Below, piece after piece: positions 36,932 through 45,183 of a DNA stretch of 64,000 nucleotides. Source of the stretch: Lentzea waywayandensis (GTDB taxonomy: Bacteria; Actinomycetota; Actinomycetes; Mycobacteriales; Pseudonocardiaceae); NCBI RefSeq assembly GCF_900115955.1, contig NZ_FOYL01000002.1:434001-498000 (forward strand), read 5' to 3'. Positions within the stretch are counted from its first letter, which is position 1; every line of letters begins with the position of its first letter. The position numbers and the translations under genes were made by a program. The notes below the pieces were generated by a model. It had not been told where the DNA came from. It made no database searches and saw nothing but the letters and a program-made list of their open reading frames with translations.

Positions 36932-38581
36932 ATGCGGATTTGCGGAATCAAGGCATCACACGACGGCGGAGTCGCGGTCATCGAGGACGGCCGGCTTCTC
37001 TTCAGCTACGAGATCGAGAAGCTGAAGAACGGCGAACGGTACAGTTCTCTCGGAAACCTGGAACGCGTGACCGAGATCCTCGCCGCGGAAGGCCTGTCCC
37101 CCGGCGACATCGACCAGTTCGTGGTCGACGGCTGGTACACGAAGGACGCCGCGGGCGAGGTCGCCGTCGACGTGCACGCCGGCGGCCTGCCGGTCCAGCT
37201 CCGGGTCGCGCCGTACGTCGAGAGCGACGGCGATCCGCTGCGACGCCACACCTTCAGCGGCCACGGTCTCGGCGACTACGCCAGCTACCACCACGTCGCC
37301 AACCACCTCATCGGCACGTACTGCTCGAGCCCGTTCGCCGCCAGGGGCGAGGACGCGTTCGTCCTGGTCTGGGACGGCATCATCACGCCGCGCCTCTACC
37401 TGGTGCGGGCCGCGACCCGTGAGGTCACGTTCGTCGAGGCCCTCATGCCTGTCTTCGGCGGCAGCTTCGCGGCCTTCTGCGCGCGGTTCGAGCCGTACCT
37501 GCCCGACACCGACGACATCGCGTCGGACCGGTTCATCCGCCATCACCTCTCCGTGGCGGGCAAGGCGATGGCCTACGCGGCCAAGGGCCGGGTCGAGACC
37601 GAGGCGTTCGCCGTCTTCGACGACCTCATGGCGGAGTTCAGCGACCTTCCCGTCGACAACGTGGGGGCGCTGGGAGACAAGGCCGCCGCGAACCGCGACG
37701 AGCTGTTGCCGGGCCTGTCCAACGCGGACCTCATCGCCACCTATCAGGCCTATCTCGGCCACAACCTGCTCGAACGGCTCACCTCGGCGGTGCGCAGCCG
37801 CTTCCCGGACGGCGGCCACAACCTGGTGATGGGCGGCGGCTGCGCGCTCAACATCAAGTGGAACAGCGCGATCCGGGCCAGCGGGGTCTTCCGGGAGGTC
37901 TTCATCCCGCCCTTCCCCAACGACGCGGGGGCGGCGATCGGCACGGCGGCCTGCGAGATGTTCCGGCGTGGCCGGACGGCGCTGGAGTGGAACGTCTACA
38001 GCGGACCGCGGATCACCACCGGCACGCTCCCCGACGGGTGGCGCTCACGCCCCTGCGACGAACGGCAGCTGGCCGCCCTCCTGCACGCCGAAGACGAACC
38101 GGTGGTCGTCCTGTCCGGCCGGGCGGAGCTGGGCCCGCGCGCCCTGGGCAACCGCAGCATCATCGCGCCCGCGACCAGCACCCGAATGAAGGACCGGCTC
38201 AACGACATCAAGAACCGGGCCCAGTACCGGCCCGTCGCGCCCATCTGCCTGGAGGATCGCGCGCAGGAGGTCTTCGACCCCGGCACGCCCGATCCGTACA
38301 TGATCTTCGAGCACCGCATGCGGCCCGGCTGGGCCGAGCGCGTCCCGGCGGTCGTGCACCTCGACGGCACCGCCCGGCTCCAGACCATCGCGTCCACTCA
38401 GGACACCGCCACGGTGCGGATCCTCACCGCCTACGCGGAGATCACCGGAATTCCCGTGCTGTGCAACACCAGCGCGAACCTGGAGGGACGGGGCTTCTTC
38501 CCCGACGTCGAGTCTGCGGCCAGGTGGGGCGGGACCCGGTACATCTGGTCGGAGGGCACGCTGTACACGAACCCGGCGTGA
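36932..38581 (+). CDS. O-carbamoyltransferase (NodU/CmcH/TobZ family)
   Basis: 549 residues, the usual size. The N-terminal Kae1-like domain starts ICGIKASHDGGVAVIEDG and carries the metal-binding HHVANHLIGTYCSSPF; the C-terminal YrdC-like part has GRAELGPRALGNRSI and the CNTSANLEGRGF block. These enzymes use carbamoyl phosphate and ATP to form a carbamoyl-adenylate and transfer the carbamoyl group to an alcohol, as in novobiocin, cephamycin and tobramycin pathways. It is second in the operon after a P450. A carbamate on the product is therefore predicted; the acceptor hydroxyl is unknown. Confidence 0.9.
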   Translation: MRICGIKASHDGGVAVIEDGRLLFSYEIEKLKNGERYSSLGNLERVTEILAAEGLSPGDIDQFVVDGWYTKDAAGEVAVDVHAGGLPVQLRVAPYVESDGDPLRRHTFSGHGLGDYASYHHVANHLIGTYCSSPFAARGEDAFVLVWDGIITPRLYLVRAATREVTFVEALMPVFGGSFAAFCARFEPYLPDTDDIASDRFIRHHLSVAGKAMAYAAKGRVETEAFAVFDDLMAEFSDLPVDNVGALGDKAAANRDELLPGLSNADLIATYQAYLGHNLLERLTSAVRSRFPDGGHNLVMGGGCALNIKWNSAIRASGVFREVFIPPFPNDAGAAIGTAACEMFRRGRTALEWNVYSGPRITTGTLPDGWRSRPCDERQLAALLHAEDEPVVVLSGRAELGPRALGNRSIIAPATSTRMKDRLNDIKNRAQYRPVAPICLEDRAQEVFDPGTPDPYMIFEHRMRPGWAERVPAVVHLDGTARLQTIASTQDTATVRILTAYAEITGIPVLCNTSANLEGRGFFPDVESAARWGGTRYIWSEGTLYTNPA

Positions 38582-38584
38582 TCG

Positions 38585-38630
38585 CTCGCCTTCCTGGTCA
38601 CCGAAGCATTTCGGCGACCAGGAAGGCGAG
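38585..38630. terminator. Bidirectional hairpin overlapping the DAHP synthase 3' end
   Basis: CTCGCCTTCCTGGTC pairs perfectly with GACCAGGAAGGCGAG, with an inner CCGAA/TTCGG helix around GCAT. It lies between convergent genes, but its inner part and right arm lie inside the last codons of the DAHP synthase (ending AEMLR). No U-tract is visible, as usual in actinobacteria. Confidence 0.75.
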
Positions 38631-39746
38631 CTCGAGTGCCTGGCCGGCGTTGAGGCGAGGGTCGCACGCCGACTCGTAGTTGCGGTGCAGGTCGTCGAAA
38701 CCCACGCCGCGGCCGACGCACTCGGTGACGTCCTCGCCGGTCAGTTCGACGTGCAGGCCGCCGGCGTGGGTACCGAGTGCCCGATGCACCTCGACGAAGC
38801 CCGCCACCTCGGCGAGGACGTCGGTGAAACGCCGCGTCTTGTACCGGCTGGGTGCCTGGAACGTGTTGCCGTGCATGGGATCACACACCCACGCCACCGG
38901 CGCTCCCGAGGCGTTGACCTTCTCCACCAGCTCCGGCAGCAGATCCCGCACGCGGTCGGCTCCCATCCGCACGACGAACGTCAGCCTGCCCGGCCGGCGG
39001 TCGGGGTCGAGGCGGTCGATCAGGGCCAGCGCGTGCTCGGGCGTGGTGGACGGTCCCAGCTTCACCGCGATGGGGTTGTCGATGGTCGCGAAGTAGGCGA
39101 CGTGGGCGCCGTCGAGCTGCCTGGTGCGGTCGCCGATCCACAGCAGGTGGCCGCTTCCCGCGTAGCGTCGGCCAGAGCGCGGGTCACGGCGGGTCAGGGC
39201 TTCCTCGTAGTCGAGCAGCAAACCCTCGTGGCTCGTGCACAACTCCCCTCGCAGCACGTCCATTGTGTACTGCGAGGCGTCGTACACGCGGCGCAACCGG
39301 GCCGGATCCGGCTGCCGTTCGGCCTGGGTGAAGCCGATGCCGTTCACCGCGTCACCCCGGTACACCGGCAGCGTGCGCCCGTCCACGGTCTCGGTCGGCG
39401 AGGACCTGGGCTTGGCGTACTGGCCGGCGATCCGGCCCACGGTGACCACCGGGAGCGTCGAGGCGGACGTGAGGATCTCGGACATCTGTCGCAGCAGAAC
39501 AATTTTGCGCCGGATCGCCTGCGTCGAGAGGTCGTCGAGACGTTCGGCGCAGTCGCCGCCCTGCACCAGGAACGCTTTGCCCTCGGCGACCTGCGCGAGG
39601 CGTGCGGTGAGCGTGTCGCATTCCTGGGGCGTGACCAGTGAAGGCGAGGCCGTCAGGTCGTCGACCACCTCGCCGAGCCGGACCTGGTCGGGCCATTCCG
39701 GTCGCTGGCAGGCGACGAGCGTCCGCCAGTCCTCGGCAGACCTCAC
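38598..39746 (-). CDS. Class II DAHP synthase (secondary metabolism type)
   Basis: 382 residues, shorter than the roughly 460-residue housekeeping class II enzymes and like PhzC-type pathway copies. Signatures: GGDCAERLDD (metal Cys region), RIAGQYAKPRSSP, VYRGDAVNG, WIGDRTRQLDGAHVAYF, WVCDPMHGNTF and the C-terminal GGLHVELTGEDVTECVGRG. It condenses phosphoenolpyruvate and erythrose 4-phosphate, opening the shikimate route to chorismate. The lost N-terminal extension suggests freedom from aromatic amino acid feedback (inference). The GTG at 39746 overlaps the stop of the N-oxygenase gene (GTGA). It is the last gene of the eight-gene operon. Confidence 0.9.
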   Translation of the reverse strand: MRSAEDWRTLVACQRPEWPDQVRLGEVVDDLTASPSLVTPQECDTLTARLAQVAEGKAFLVQGGDCAERLDDLSTQAIRRKIVLLRQMSEILTSASTLPVVTVGRIAGQYAKPRSSPTETVDGRTLPVYRGDAVNGIGFTQAERQPDPARLRRVYDASQYTMDVLRGELCTSHEGLLLDYEEALTRRDPRSGRRYAGSGHLLWIGDRTRQLDGAHVAYFATIDNPIAVKLGPSTTPEHALALIDRLDPDRRPGRLTFVVRMGADRVRDLLPELVEKVNASGAPVAWVCDPMHGNTFQAPSRYKTRRFTDVLAEVAGFVEVHRALGTHAGGLHVELTGEDVTECVGRGVGFDDLHRNYESACDPRLNAGQALELAFLVAEMLR

Positions 39747-40648
39747 GTCTCGACGAGGTCGTGGCTGATGCCCAGGTCGTCGAGCAGCAGCTGCAACGGT
39801 CCGGTGTCCCGCTTCGGCACCGGGCGGGACGCGGCCCACTCGGCCAGCTGGTCGACGCCGATCTCGAAGCCGCCCTGGGCCGCGACGGTCACCCACGGCT
39901 CCAGGTCGGCGGAGCGGAACGCGGTCAGGCCGTTCACGAGCGCTTCGCGGAACGTCTGCTGCTGCGTGCCGTCCAGGTTCCGGTAGAGCGAGCCGCACAG
40001 CTCGCGGAACACCACCGCGTGGCCGCTCTCGTCCCGCCGGTGCAGATCGGTGGTGATCCGGTTCATCGGCTGGATCTCCTGGGCGGTGGACAACGCCGAG
40101 AGGAACCCGCTGATCGTCGTCTCGGCGGCCAGGGAGAACGCGATGTCGACGATGTCGCGGTCGAACCCGGACAGCCCGGCGCGGGCCGCCGCACGTCCCT
40201 GGACCACCGACCAGACGTCCGGCGCGAACCGCACGCCGGCCATGTCGCGCCGTCGGCGCGTGACGCCGACAGCGTTGTGGCACATGAGAATGTGGTAGTG
40301 CTCGTCGATGATCGTCTGGTGCAGCGCGTCGACGGCGACGTCGTCGCGGCGGACCGGGATCCGCTCCTGGAGCATCAACCGGCAGGCCGGCAGGATGATC
40401 TCGTCCTCGATGGCCGCGGTCTTGGCGTTGTAGGCGATCCACGCCGCGGACAGGATCCGCTCGCGTGCGTCCCGGTCGAGCTTCTCGGCACCCGGCAGGC
40501 CGAGCACCGGCACGAGGTGCTCCGGGAAGTCCGGCAGGCCTGCGTCGAAGTGCCCGTCCAGGTCGAGCTCGTCCTTCTTGACGGCCACCCGCTTGCCCCA
40601 GCGACGGGTCAGCTGGACCAGCAGGTCGCGCTCGAGGTCAGTGGACAT
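39743..40648 (-). CDS. AurF-like diiron arylamine N-oxygenase
   Basis: 301 residues. Candidate iron ligands E83, E116, H119, E176, H203, E207 and H210 can be read from EDEIILPAC, IIDEHYHILM, AAETTISGF and HRRDESGHAVVF. Their spacing closely follows the seven ligands of AurF, including the extra third His. AurF oxidises p-aminobenzoate to hydroxylamino, nitroso and nitro forms. Here a PABA-producing, prenylating operon supplies the arylamine, so N-hydroxylation of prenylated PABA is the likely step, as proposed for benzastatins. The ATG at 40648 has GGAGG 7 nt upstream. The gene lies between PabC and DAHP synthase. Confidence 0.88.
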   Translation of the reverse strand: MSTDLERDLLVQLTRRWGKRVAVKKDELDLDGHFDAGLPDFPEHLVPVLGLPGAEKLDRDARERILSAAWIAYNAKTAAIEDEIILPACRLMLQERIPVRRDDVAVDALHQTIIDEHYHILMCHNAVGVTRRRRDMAGVRFAPDVWSVVQGRAAARAGLSGFDRDIVDIAFSLAAETTISGFLSALSTAQEIQPMNRITTDLHRRDESGHAVVFRELCGSLYRNLDGTQQQTFREALVNGLTAFRSADLEPWVTVAAQGGFEIGVDQLAEWAASRPVPKRDTGPLQLLLDDLGISHDLVET

Positions 40649-40661
40649 CAGGGAGCCTCCT

Positions 40662-41420
40662 TCACGTGTTCAGCGCGGGGACGACGGGAACGGCGAGCGA
40701 CTCCAGGCGCGCCTGCCAGCGCTCGGCCTTCGCCGCGTCCGCTTCGACGAACCGGCCCAGCCCCTCGGTGACCGGCCGGACGCCGTGCAGGGCGTTCACC
40801 GTCCACACCGGAACGCCGGCCAGCTCCGCCGGGGTGGCGGATTCGGAGACGACGTCCTGCCCGGCCAGCTCACCGAGCAGGGCACGGGTGATCCCGGGCA
40901 GCAGGCCGGGTCCGGGCGGCGGTCCGCAGAGAACGTCGCCGCGCCACCAGACGATGCTCGTCGTGGATCCTTCGAGCACGTGTCCGTCCGGCGAGAGCAG
41001 CATTGCCTCGTCGGCTCCTGCCGCGACCGCGGCGGCACGCAGGGCGGTCAGGTGGTCCAGGTCGACGCCCTTGACGGCGGGCAGGCTTCGGCGGTCGGTC
41101 CCCGAGTTCCACAACCGGACGGTCCTGGTGCGCGGGGGCGCGGGACGCATCCACAACCGCAGTCGCGTCCGGGAACCGGTCTCCACGAGCTCGACGCGCG
41201 GGAACCACCGGCCCCGCGCGGGCAACGACTCGGCGACCGCGCGCAGGAACCCGTCCGTTCCCGGTCCGGAGAACCGGGAACAGGCGTCGGCGAAGCGCTG
41301 GGCGTGCCGGCCGAATCCCCGCACCCGCCCCTCGTCCACGAGCCACGAGTCGATGACCCGGACCATCCCCGTCTCGCCGGAAGGCGACCACCCGCCGTCG
41401 TCCCACCACTGGCGGCTCAT
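40662..41420 (-). CDS. pabC: Aminodeoxychorismate lyase-like class IV PLP enzyme (PabC)
   Basis: 252 residues with the fold-type IV pattern: a candidate PLP Lys in LPAVKGVDLDHLTALRAA (K117), GADEAMLLSPDGHVLEGSTTSIVWW binding the cofactor phosphate side, and GPGLLPGITRALL. It cleaves 4-amino-4-deoxychorismate to PABA and pyruvate. The start ATG overlaps the PabAB stop by 4 bp. Class IV aminotransferases look similar, but the pairing with an aminodeoxychorismate synthase decides for lyase. The protein is slightly divergent, with an N-terminal segment rich in Trp. Confidence 0.85.
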   Translation of the reverse strand: MSRQWWDDGGWSPSGETGMVRVIDSWLVDEGRVRGFGRHAQRFADACSRFSGPGTDGFLRAVAESLPARGRWFPRVELVETGSRTRLRLWMRPAPPRTRTVRLWNSGTDRRSLPAVKGVDLDHLTALRAAAVAAGADEAMLLSPDGHVLEGSTTSIVWWRGDVLCGPPPGPGLLPGITRALLGELAGQDVVSESATPAELAGVPVWTVNALHGVRPVTEGLGRFVEADAAKAERWQARLESLAVPVVPALNT

Positions 41421-43453
41421 CGCTGCGAACCCACGTCCGACACCGCGGGCGCACGCCAGGCGCGCAGCGACGCCGCCGCTTTGAGCAGCATCTCCTCGTA
41501 CTCCTCCTGGGTGTCGGAGTCGAGCACGATCGCCCCGCCGGCACCGATGGTCAGCCGGTCTCCGACGCGGACCGCGGTGCGGATCACGATGTTCAGGTCC
41601 GCGGCGCCGGAGAGACCGAAATAGCCGAGGGTGCCGGAGTACACGCCCCTGGCCTCCGTCTCCAGGCCGTCGATGATCTCCATGGTGCGCAGCTTCGGCG
41701 CCCCGGTCATGGAGCCACCGGGGAAGCACTGCCGGACGCAGTCCATCGCGCTGACGCCGTCCTTGAGCCGTCCGTGCACAGTGGACACGAGCTGGTGCAC
41801 GGTCTGGTAGCTCTCGACGGCCAGGTACGGGTCGACGTCGATGCTGCCCACCTCGCACACCCGGCCGAGGTCGTTGCGCAGCAGGTCGACGATCATCAGG
41901 TTCTCGGCCTGCGTCTTCGCGCTCGACGCGAGAGTGGCGGCGATCTCGGCGTCGCGCACGGGGTCGGCGTCGCGAGGAGCGGTGCCCTTGATCGGTTTGC
42001 TCGTGACCCCGCGATCTCGTTCGATGCGCAGGAACCGCTCCGGCGACGAGCAGAAGACCGTGACGTCACCGAGGCGCAGCAGCGCGGCGTACGGCGCGGG
42101 GTTCGACCGGCGCAGCCTCAGGTAGAAGTCGGTGTCGTCGTCCCGGAACGGCAGGTGCAGCTTGTTCGTCAGGCAGATCTCGTAGCTCTCGCCCAGCCGC
42201 AGCTGACGCTGGCACTCCGCGATGTCCGCGAGGTACTGGTTCCGGTCGCGGACCAGGTACTCCTCGGCGTCAGGGGGCGCGCACGGCTCGTCGGCGGGCT
42301 CGTCCCGGACGGCGTGCAGTCCGGTGAGGACGGTCGCCGTCCGGTCCACCCACTCCTGGGCGTCGCGCCGGGTCGCCTCGTCGTGCACGGCGACCAGGTA
42401 GGTCAGTCCCTCCTGGTGGTCGATCGCGACGATCCGGTCGGCGAACATCCAGGCGGCGTCCGGGGTTTCCGCGGTGTGGCGCGCTGTCGCACCGCATTCC
42501 GCCTTCAGCTCGTACCCGAAGTAGCCGACGTACCCACCGGTCAGGTTGAACGGCAGGGTCGTGTCGGGAACCCGCCGCTCGCGCAGCCGCTGCTCCAGGA
42601 AGTCGAACACGCTGCCGGGGACGTCGCGGACCCCGCCGGCGTCGCGCACCTGCACCACCCCGCTGCCGGTGCGGTAGGTCACGACCTCGCTGAGCGGCCC
42701 GGACGTGTCGCCCAGGAACGAGAACCGGGACAGGCCCTCCTCCACCCGGCTGCTGTCGAGCCAGAAGCAGTGGGGACTCTCGCCGAACAGCTCCAGGAAG
42801 ACGGCCTCGGCATCGGCGCCGGTCGGCACGACGGTGCTGATCAGTCCGAGTTCCGCGGACGGGGACCCGTGGGCCTGGCGGGTCAGTTCGGCGAAGTTCC
42901 GCAGGATCTCCCTGCCGTACCCGGAGGCGACCGACTCGGGGTGGAACTGCACGCCCCACTGCGGCAGGTCCCGGTGCCGCAGCGCCATCAGCACACCGTC
43001 GTCCGCCCACGCGATCGGGACGAGCTCCTCCGGCAGTGGCTCCTGCACGCCGAGCGAGTGGTACCGCACCGCGACGAACTCACGGGGCACCCCGGCGAAC
43101 AACGGATCTCCCTCGTGGGAGACCTTGGCGAGGTGCCCGTGCCGCGGCTCCGGCGCGGCGGACACGGTCGCGCCCGCCAGGTACCCGATGATCTGATGGC
43201 CGAGGCAGACTCCCAGCACCGGCAACGTGGTGCGGCGCAACAGTTCCCCGACGAGGCCGATGTCGCGGGCGTTCTGCGGCCGGCCGGGGCCGGGCGAGAC
43301 GACGATGTTGTCGAAGTCCTCCAGCCGCAGGTCGAGCAGCGCCGGGTCGTCGTTGACCACGACCGTCGGCTCCTGGCCGTTGATCTCGGCGATCAGCTGG
43401 AAGAGGTTGAAGGTGTACGAGTCGTAGTTGTCCACCAGAAGTGTGCGCGTCAT
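41417..43453 (-). CDS. pabAB: Aminodeoxychorismate synthase, PabA-PabB fusion
   Basis: 678 residues. Residues 1-195 are a class I glutamine amidotransferase with nucleophile C83 (VLGVCLGHQ), and H171/E173 (FHPES). Residues of about 215-670 form the chorismate-binding PabB part. The decisive motif is PIKGTAPR, whose Lys marks aminodeoxychorismate synthases; anthranilate synthases have Ala there. The C-terminal FPGGSMTGAPK and YSGTLGYFG are conserved. It makes 4-amino-4-deoxychorismate from chorismate and glutamine, giving the cluster its own PABA supply. The start overlaps the previous stop (ATGA), and the end overlaps pabC in the same way. Confidence 0.93.
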   Translation of the reverse strand: MTRTLLVDNYDSYTFNLFQLIAEINGQEPTVVVNDDPALLDLRLEDFDNIVVSPGPGRPQNARDIGLVGELLRRTTLPVLGVCLGHQIIGYLAGATVSAAPEPRHGHLAKVSHEGDPLFAGVPREFVAVRYHSLGVQEPLPEELVPIAWADDGVLMALRHRDLPQWGVQFHPESVASGYGREILRNFAELTRQAHGSPSAELGLISTVVPTGADAEAVFLELFGESPHCFWLDSSRVEEGLSRFSFLGDTSGPLSEVVTYRTGSGVVQVRDAGGVRDVPGSVFDFLEQRLRERRVPDTTLPFNLTGGYVGYFGYELKAECGATARHTAETPDAAWMFADRIVAIDHQEGLTYLVAVHDEATRRDAQEWVDRTATVLTGLHAVRDEPADEPCAPPDAEEYLVRDRNQYLADIAECQRQLRLGESYEICLTNKLHLPFRDDDTDFYLRLRRSNPAPYAALLRLGDVTVFCSSPERFLRIERDRGVTSKPIKGTAPRDADPVRDAEIAATLASSAKTQAENLMIVDLLRNDLGRVCEVGSIDVDPYLAVESYQTVHQLVSTVHGRLKDGVSAMDCVRQCFPGGSMTGAPKLRTMEIIDGLETEARGVYSGTLGYFGLSGAADLNIVIRTAVRVGDRLTIGAGGAIVLDSDTQEEYEEMLLKAAASLRAWRAPAVSDVGSQR

Positions 43454-44280
43454 GGGCCGGCCAAGGTTTTCCGAAGAGTCTGGATGTCGCCCGGCTCCAG
43501 GGTGATCCCGAAGATCTCGCCGGGAGCGGACAGCGCCTCCGCCTCGTCGAGCTCGCGGAACGTCGCCGGCTCCCCCGGCCGGATCTCGGCCAGCACGGTG
43601 CCGGCGAGGAGGTGCCTCACCTTGGGCTGTGTGCGCTGGAGGACCATCCGGTGGTTGAACGGCGAGCGCGGATGCGTGAGGCAGAAGTGGTTGAGGAGCT
43701 CGAAGTCCGACGGGTAACGCACGTCCGTGGTGAAGCCGTAGAGCTCCACCGGTCCGTCCGGTCCCAGGAACCGCAGCACGTTCTCACCGGTCGGCTCGCG
43801 CACGAGATCGAACGACCAGTCGCCGTCCAGCCGCTCGTTCTCCGCGAACCGGATCGGCTCGTGCAGCCCGTAGGCGCCGAAACTCACGTCGTGGAGCCAT
43901 TGTTCGCCGTCCAGCTCGACGAGGAGCGCGACGTGCAGGGCGGGACCGAGCTTGCTGCCGGAGCGGATGCGCGTCCGTCCGGCGAACGCCGTGAACGTGA
44001 ACCCGATGCGGTCCAGCACGGCCGCCATCAGCACGACCTGTTCCAGGCACCAGCCTCCGCGGCCCTGCCGCACGATCTTCTCCTGGACGCTGTCCAGATC
44101 GAGCGGCACCACCGTGCGCCCGAGCAGCGCGTCGAGGTTGTCGAACGCGATCGCGTCGACGTGGGCGGAGTGCAGGCCCCGCAACGTGGAGAGGTCCGCG
44201 GCCACGTCGCCCTCGTAGCCCACACGGGTCAGGTAGGCGTCCAGGTCGACGCCGCTTCCCTGCCACATCGAGTCGCTCAT
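43450..44280 (-). CDS. Arylamine N-acetyltransferase family enzyme
   Basis: 276 residues. The catalytic triad is visible as C78 (RGGWCLEQ), H116 (GPALHVALLV) and D131 (LHDVSFGAYG), with spacings of 38 and 15 residues that match the classical C69-H107-D122 of NATs. The usual Tyr/Phe beside Cys is Trp. NATs move acetyl from acetyl-CoA to arylamines or O-acetylate arylhydroxylamines. Encoded beside a PABA N-oxygenase and a prenyltransferase, it most likely O-acetylates the hydroxylamine, turning it into a leaving group for a P450 cyclisation as in the benzastatin route. It overlaps both neighbours by 4 bp. Confidence 0.88.
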   Translation of the reverse strand: MSDSMWQGSGVDLDAYLTRVGYEGDVAADLSTLRGLHSAHVDAIAFDNLDALLGRTVVPLDLDSVQEKIVRQGRGGWCLEQVVLMAAVLDRIGFTFTAFAGRTRIRSGSKLGPALHVALLVELDGEQWLHDVSFGAYGLHEPIRFAENERLDGDWSFDLVREPTGENVLRFLGPDGPVELYGFTTDVRYPSDFELLNHFCLTHPRSPFNHRMVLQRTQPKVRHLLAGTVLAEIRPGEPATFRELDEAEALSAPGEIFGITLEPGDIQTLRKTLAGP

Positions 44281-45173
44281 GTGACCTGCCCGGCGATCAC
44301 GGCCGCGAGCACGATCCAGCCGTAGTAGGTGTTGGCGACGAAGGTGTCCCAGCACGCCTTCGGGTCGTCCAGGTCCACCCGGAAGACCAGGTAGGCCAGG
44401 TAGAGCGCCGCCAGCACGACGACCACGTAGAACGCCCACCCGATCGGCGTGAGGGAACCGGCCCACACCACGCCCGCGACGCTGAGAACGAGGAAGACCG
44501 ACAGCCACACCTTGGTGGACCCGCCGAACAGCAGGGCGGACGACTTCACCCCGATCTTCCGGTCGAACTCCTTGTCCTGATGGGAGTAGATCGCGTCGTG
44601 GATCATGGTCCAGAAGGTCCCCGCCGCGTACAGGCCGTACACCGGCAGCGGGTAGTCGGCGTTCCCGGTCGCCGCCGTCCAGCCGACGAACACGTAGGTG
44701 CTCATCACCAGCCCGAGGAAGGCCGAGGGCCAGACGAAGAAGCGCTTCATGAAGGGGTACGCGACGATCAACGGGTAGGTGGCCAGTGCGACCAGGGCCG
44801 TCTCGACGTTCGCCACCGCGAGGACCAGCAGTGCGACCAGGGCCTGCGCGGCGGCCCAGAGGATCCCGTTCCGGACGCTGATCGTCCCCGCCGCGACGGG
44901 CCGCCCCACGGTGCGGGCGACGCGCGCGTCGATCTCCTTGTCGGTGACGTCGTTGCTCGCGCAGGCGAAGCCGCGGATGAGCACCGCGGCGACGGCGACG
45001 GCCGCCACCGACAGCAGATCCGGCCGTGTCCCGGAGGCGAAGACGACGGCCCACAGCCCCGGAAGCAGGTAGAGCATGTACCCAGTGGGCCTGTCCAGCC
45101 GCATCAGCAGGAGGTACGAGCGGACCGATTCCGGGCTCTTCGTGACGACGCCCGCGGATATCTTGTGCAGCAT
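44277..45173 (-). CDS. UbiA-family aromatic prenyltransferase
   Basis: 298 residues and about eight or nine membrane helices. The two Asp-rich magnesium/diphosphate motifs are present: NDVTDKEID at 74-82 and DAIYSHQDKEFD at 193-204. Members prenylate 4-hydroxybenzoate or, in PABA alkaloid pathways, p-aminobenzoate, on the ring carbon ortho to the heteroatom. In this operon the aromatic acceptor should be PABA and the donor geranyl or methylgeranyl diphosphate. The ATG at 45173 lies 10 bp after the P450 stop. The end overlaps the NAT start (ATGA). Confidence 0.92.
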   Translation of the reverse strand: MLHKISAGVVTKSPESVRSYLLLMRLDRPTGYMLYLLPGLWAVVFASGTRPDLLSVAAVAVAAVLIRGFACASNDVTDKEIDARVARTVGRPVAAGTISVRNGILWAAAQALVALLVLAVANVETALVALATYPLIVAYPFMKRFFVWPSAFLGLVMSTYVFVGWTAATGNADYPLPVYGLYAAGTFWTMIHDAIYSHQDKEFDRKIGVKSSALLFGGSTKVWLSVFLVLSVAGVVWAGSLTPIGWAFYVVVVLAALYLAYLVFRVDLDDPKACWDTFVANTYYGWIVLAAVIAGQVT

Positions 45174-45183
45174 CAGGATCCCA

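Noticed and set aside
41774..43717. 647-codon plus-strand frame over pabAB
   Set aside because: Shadow of a gene whose minus-strand motifs (GVCLGHQ, PIKGT) are unambiguous.
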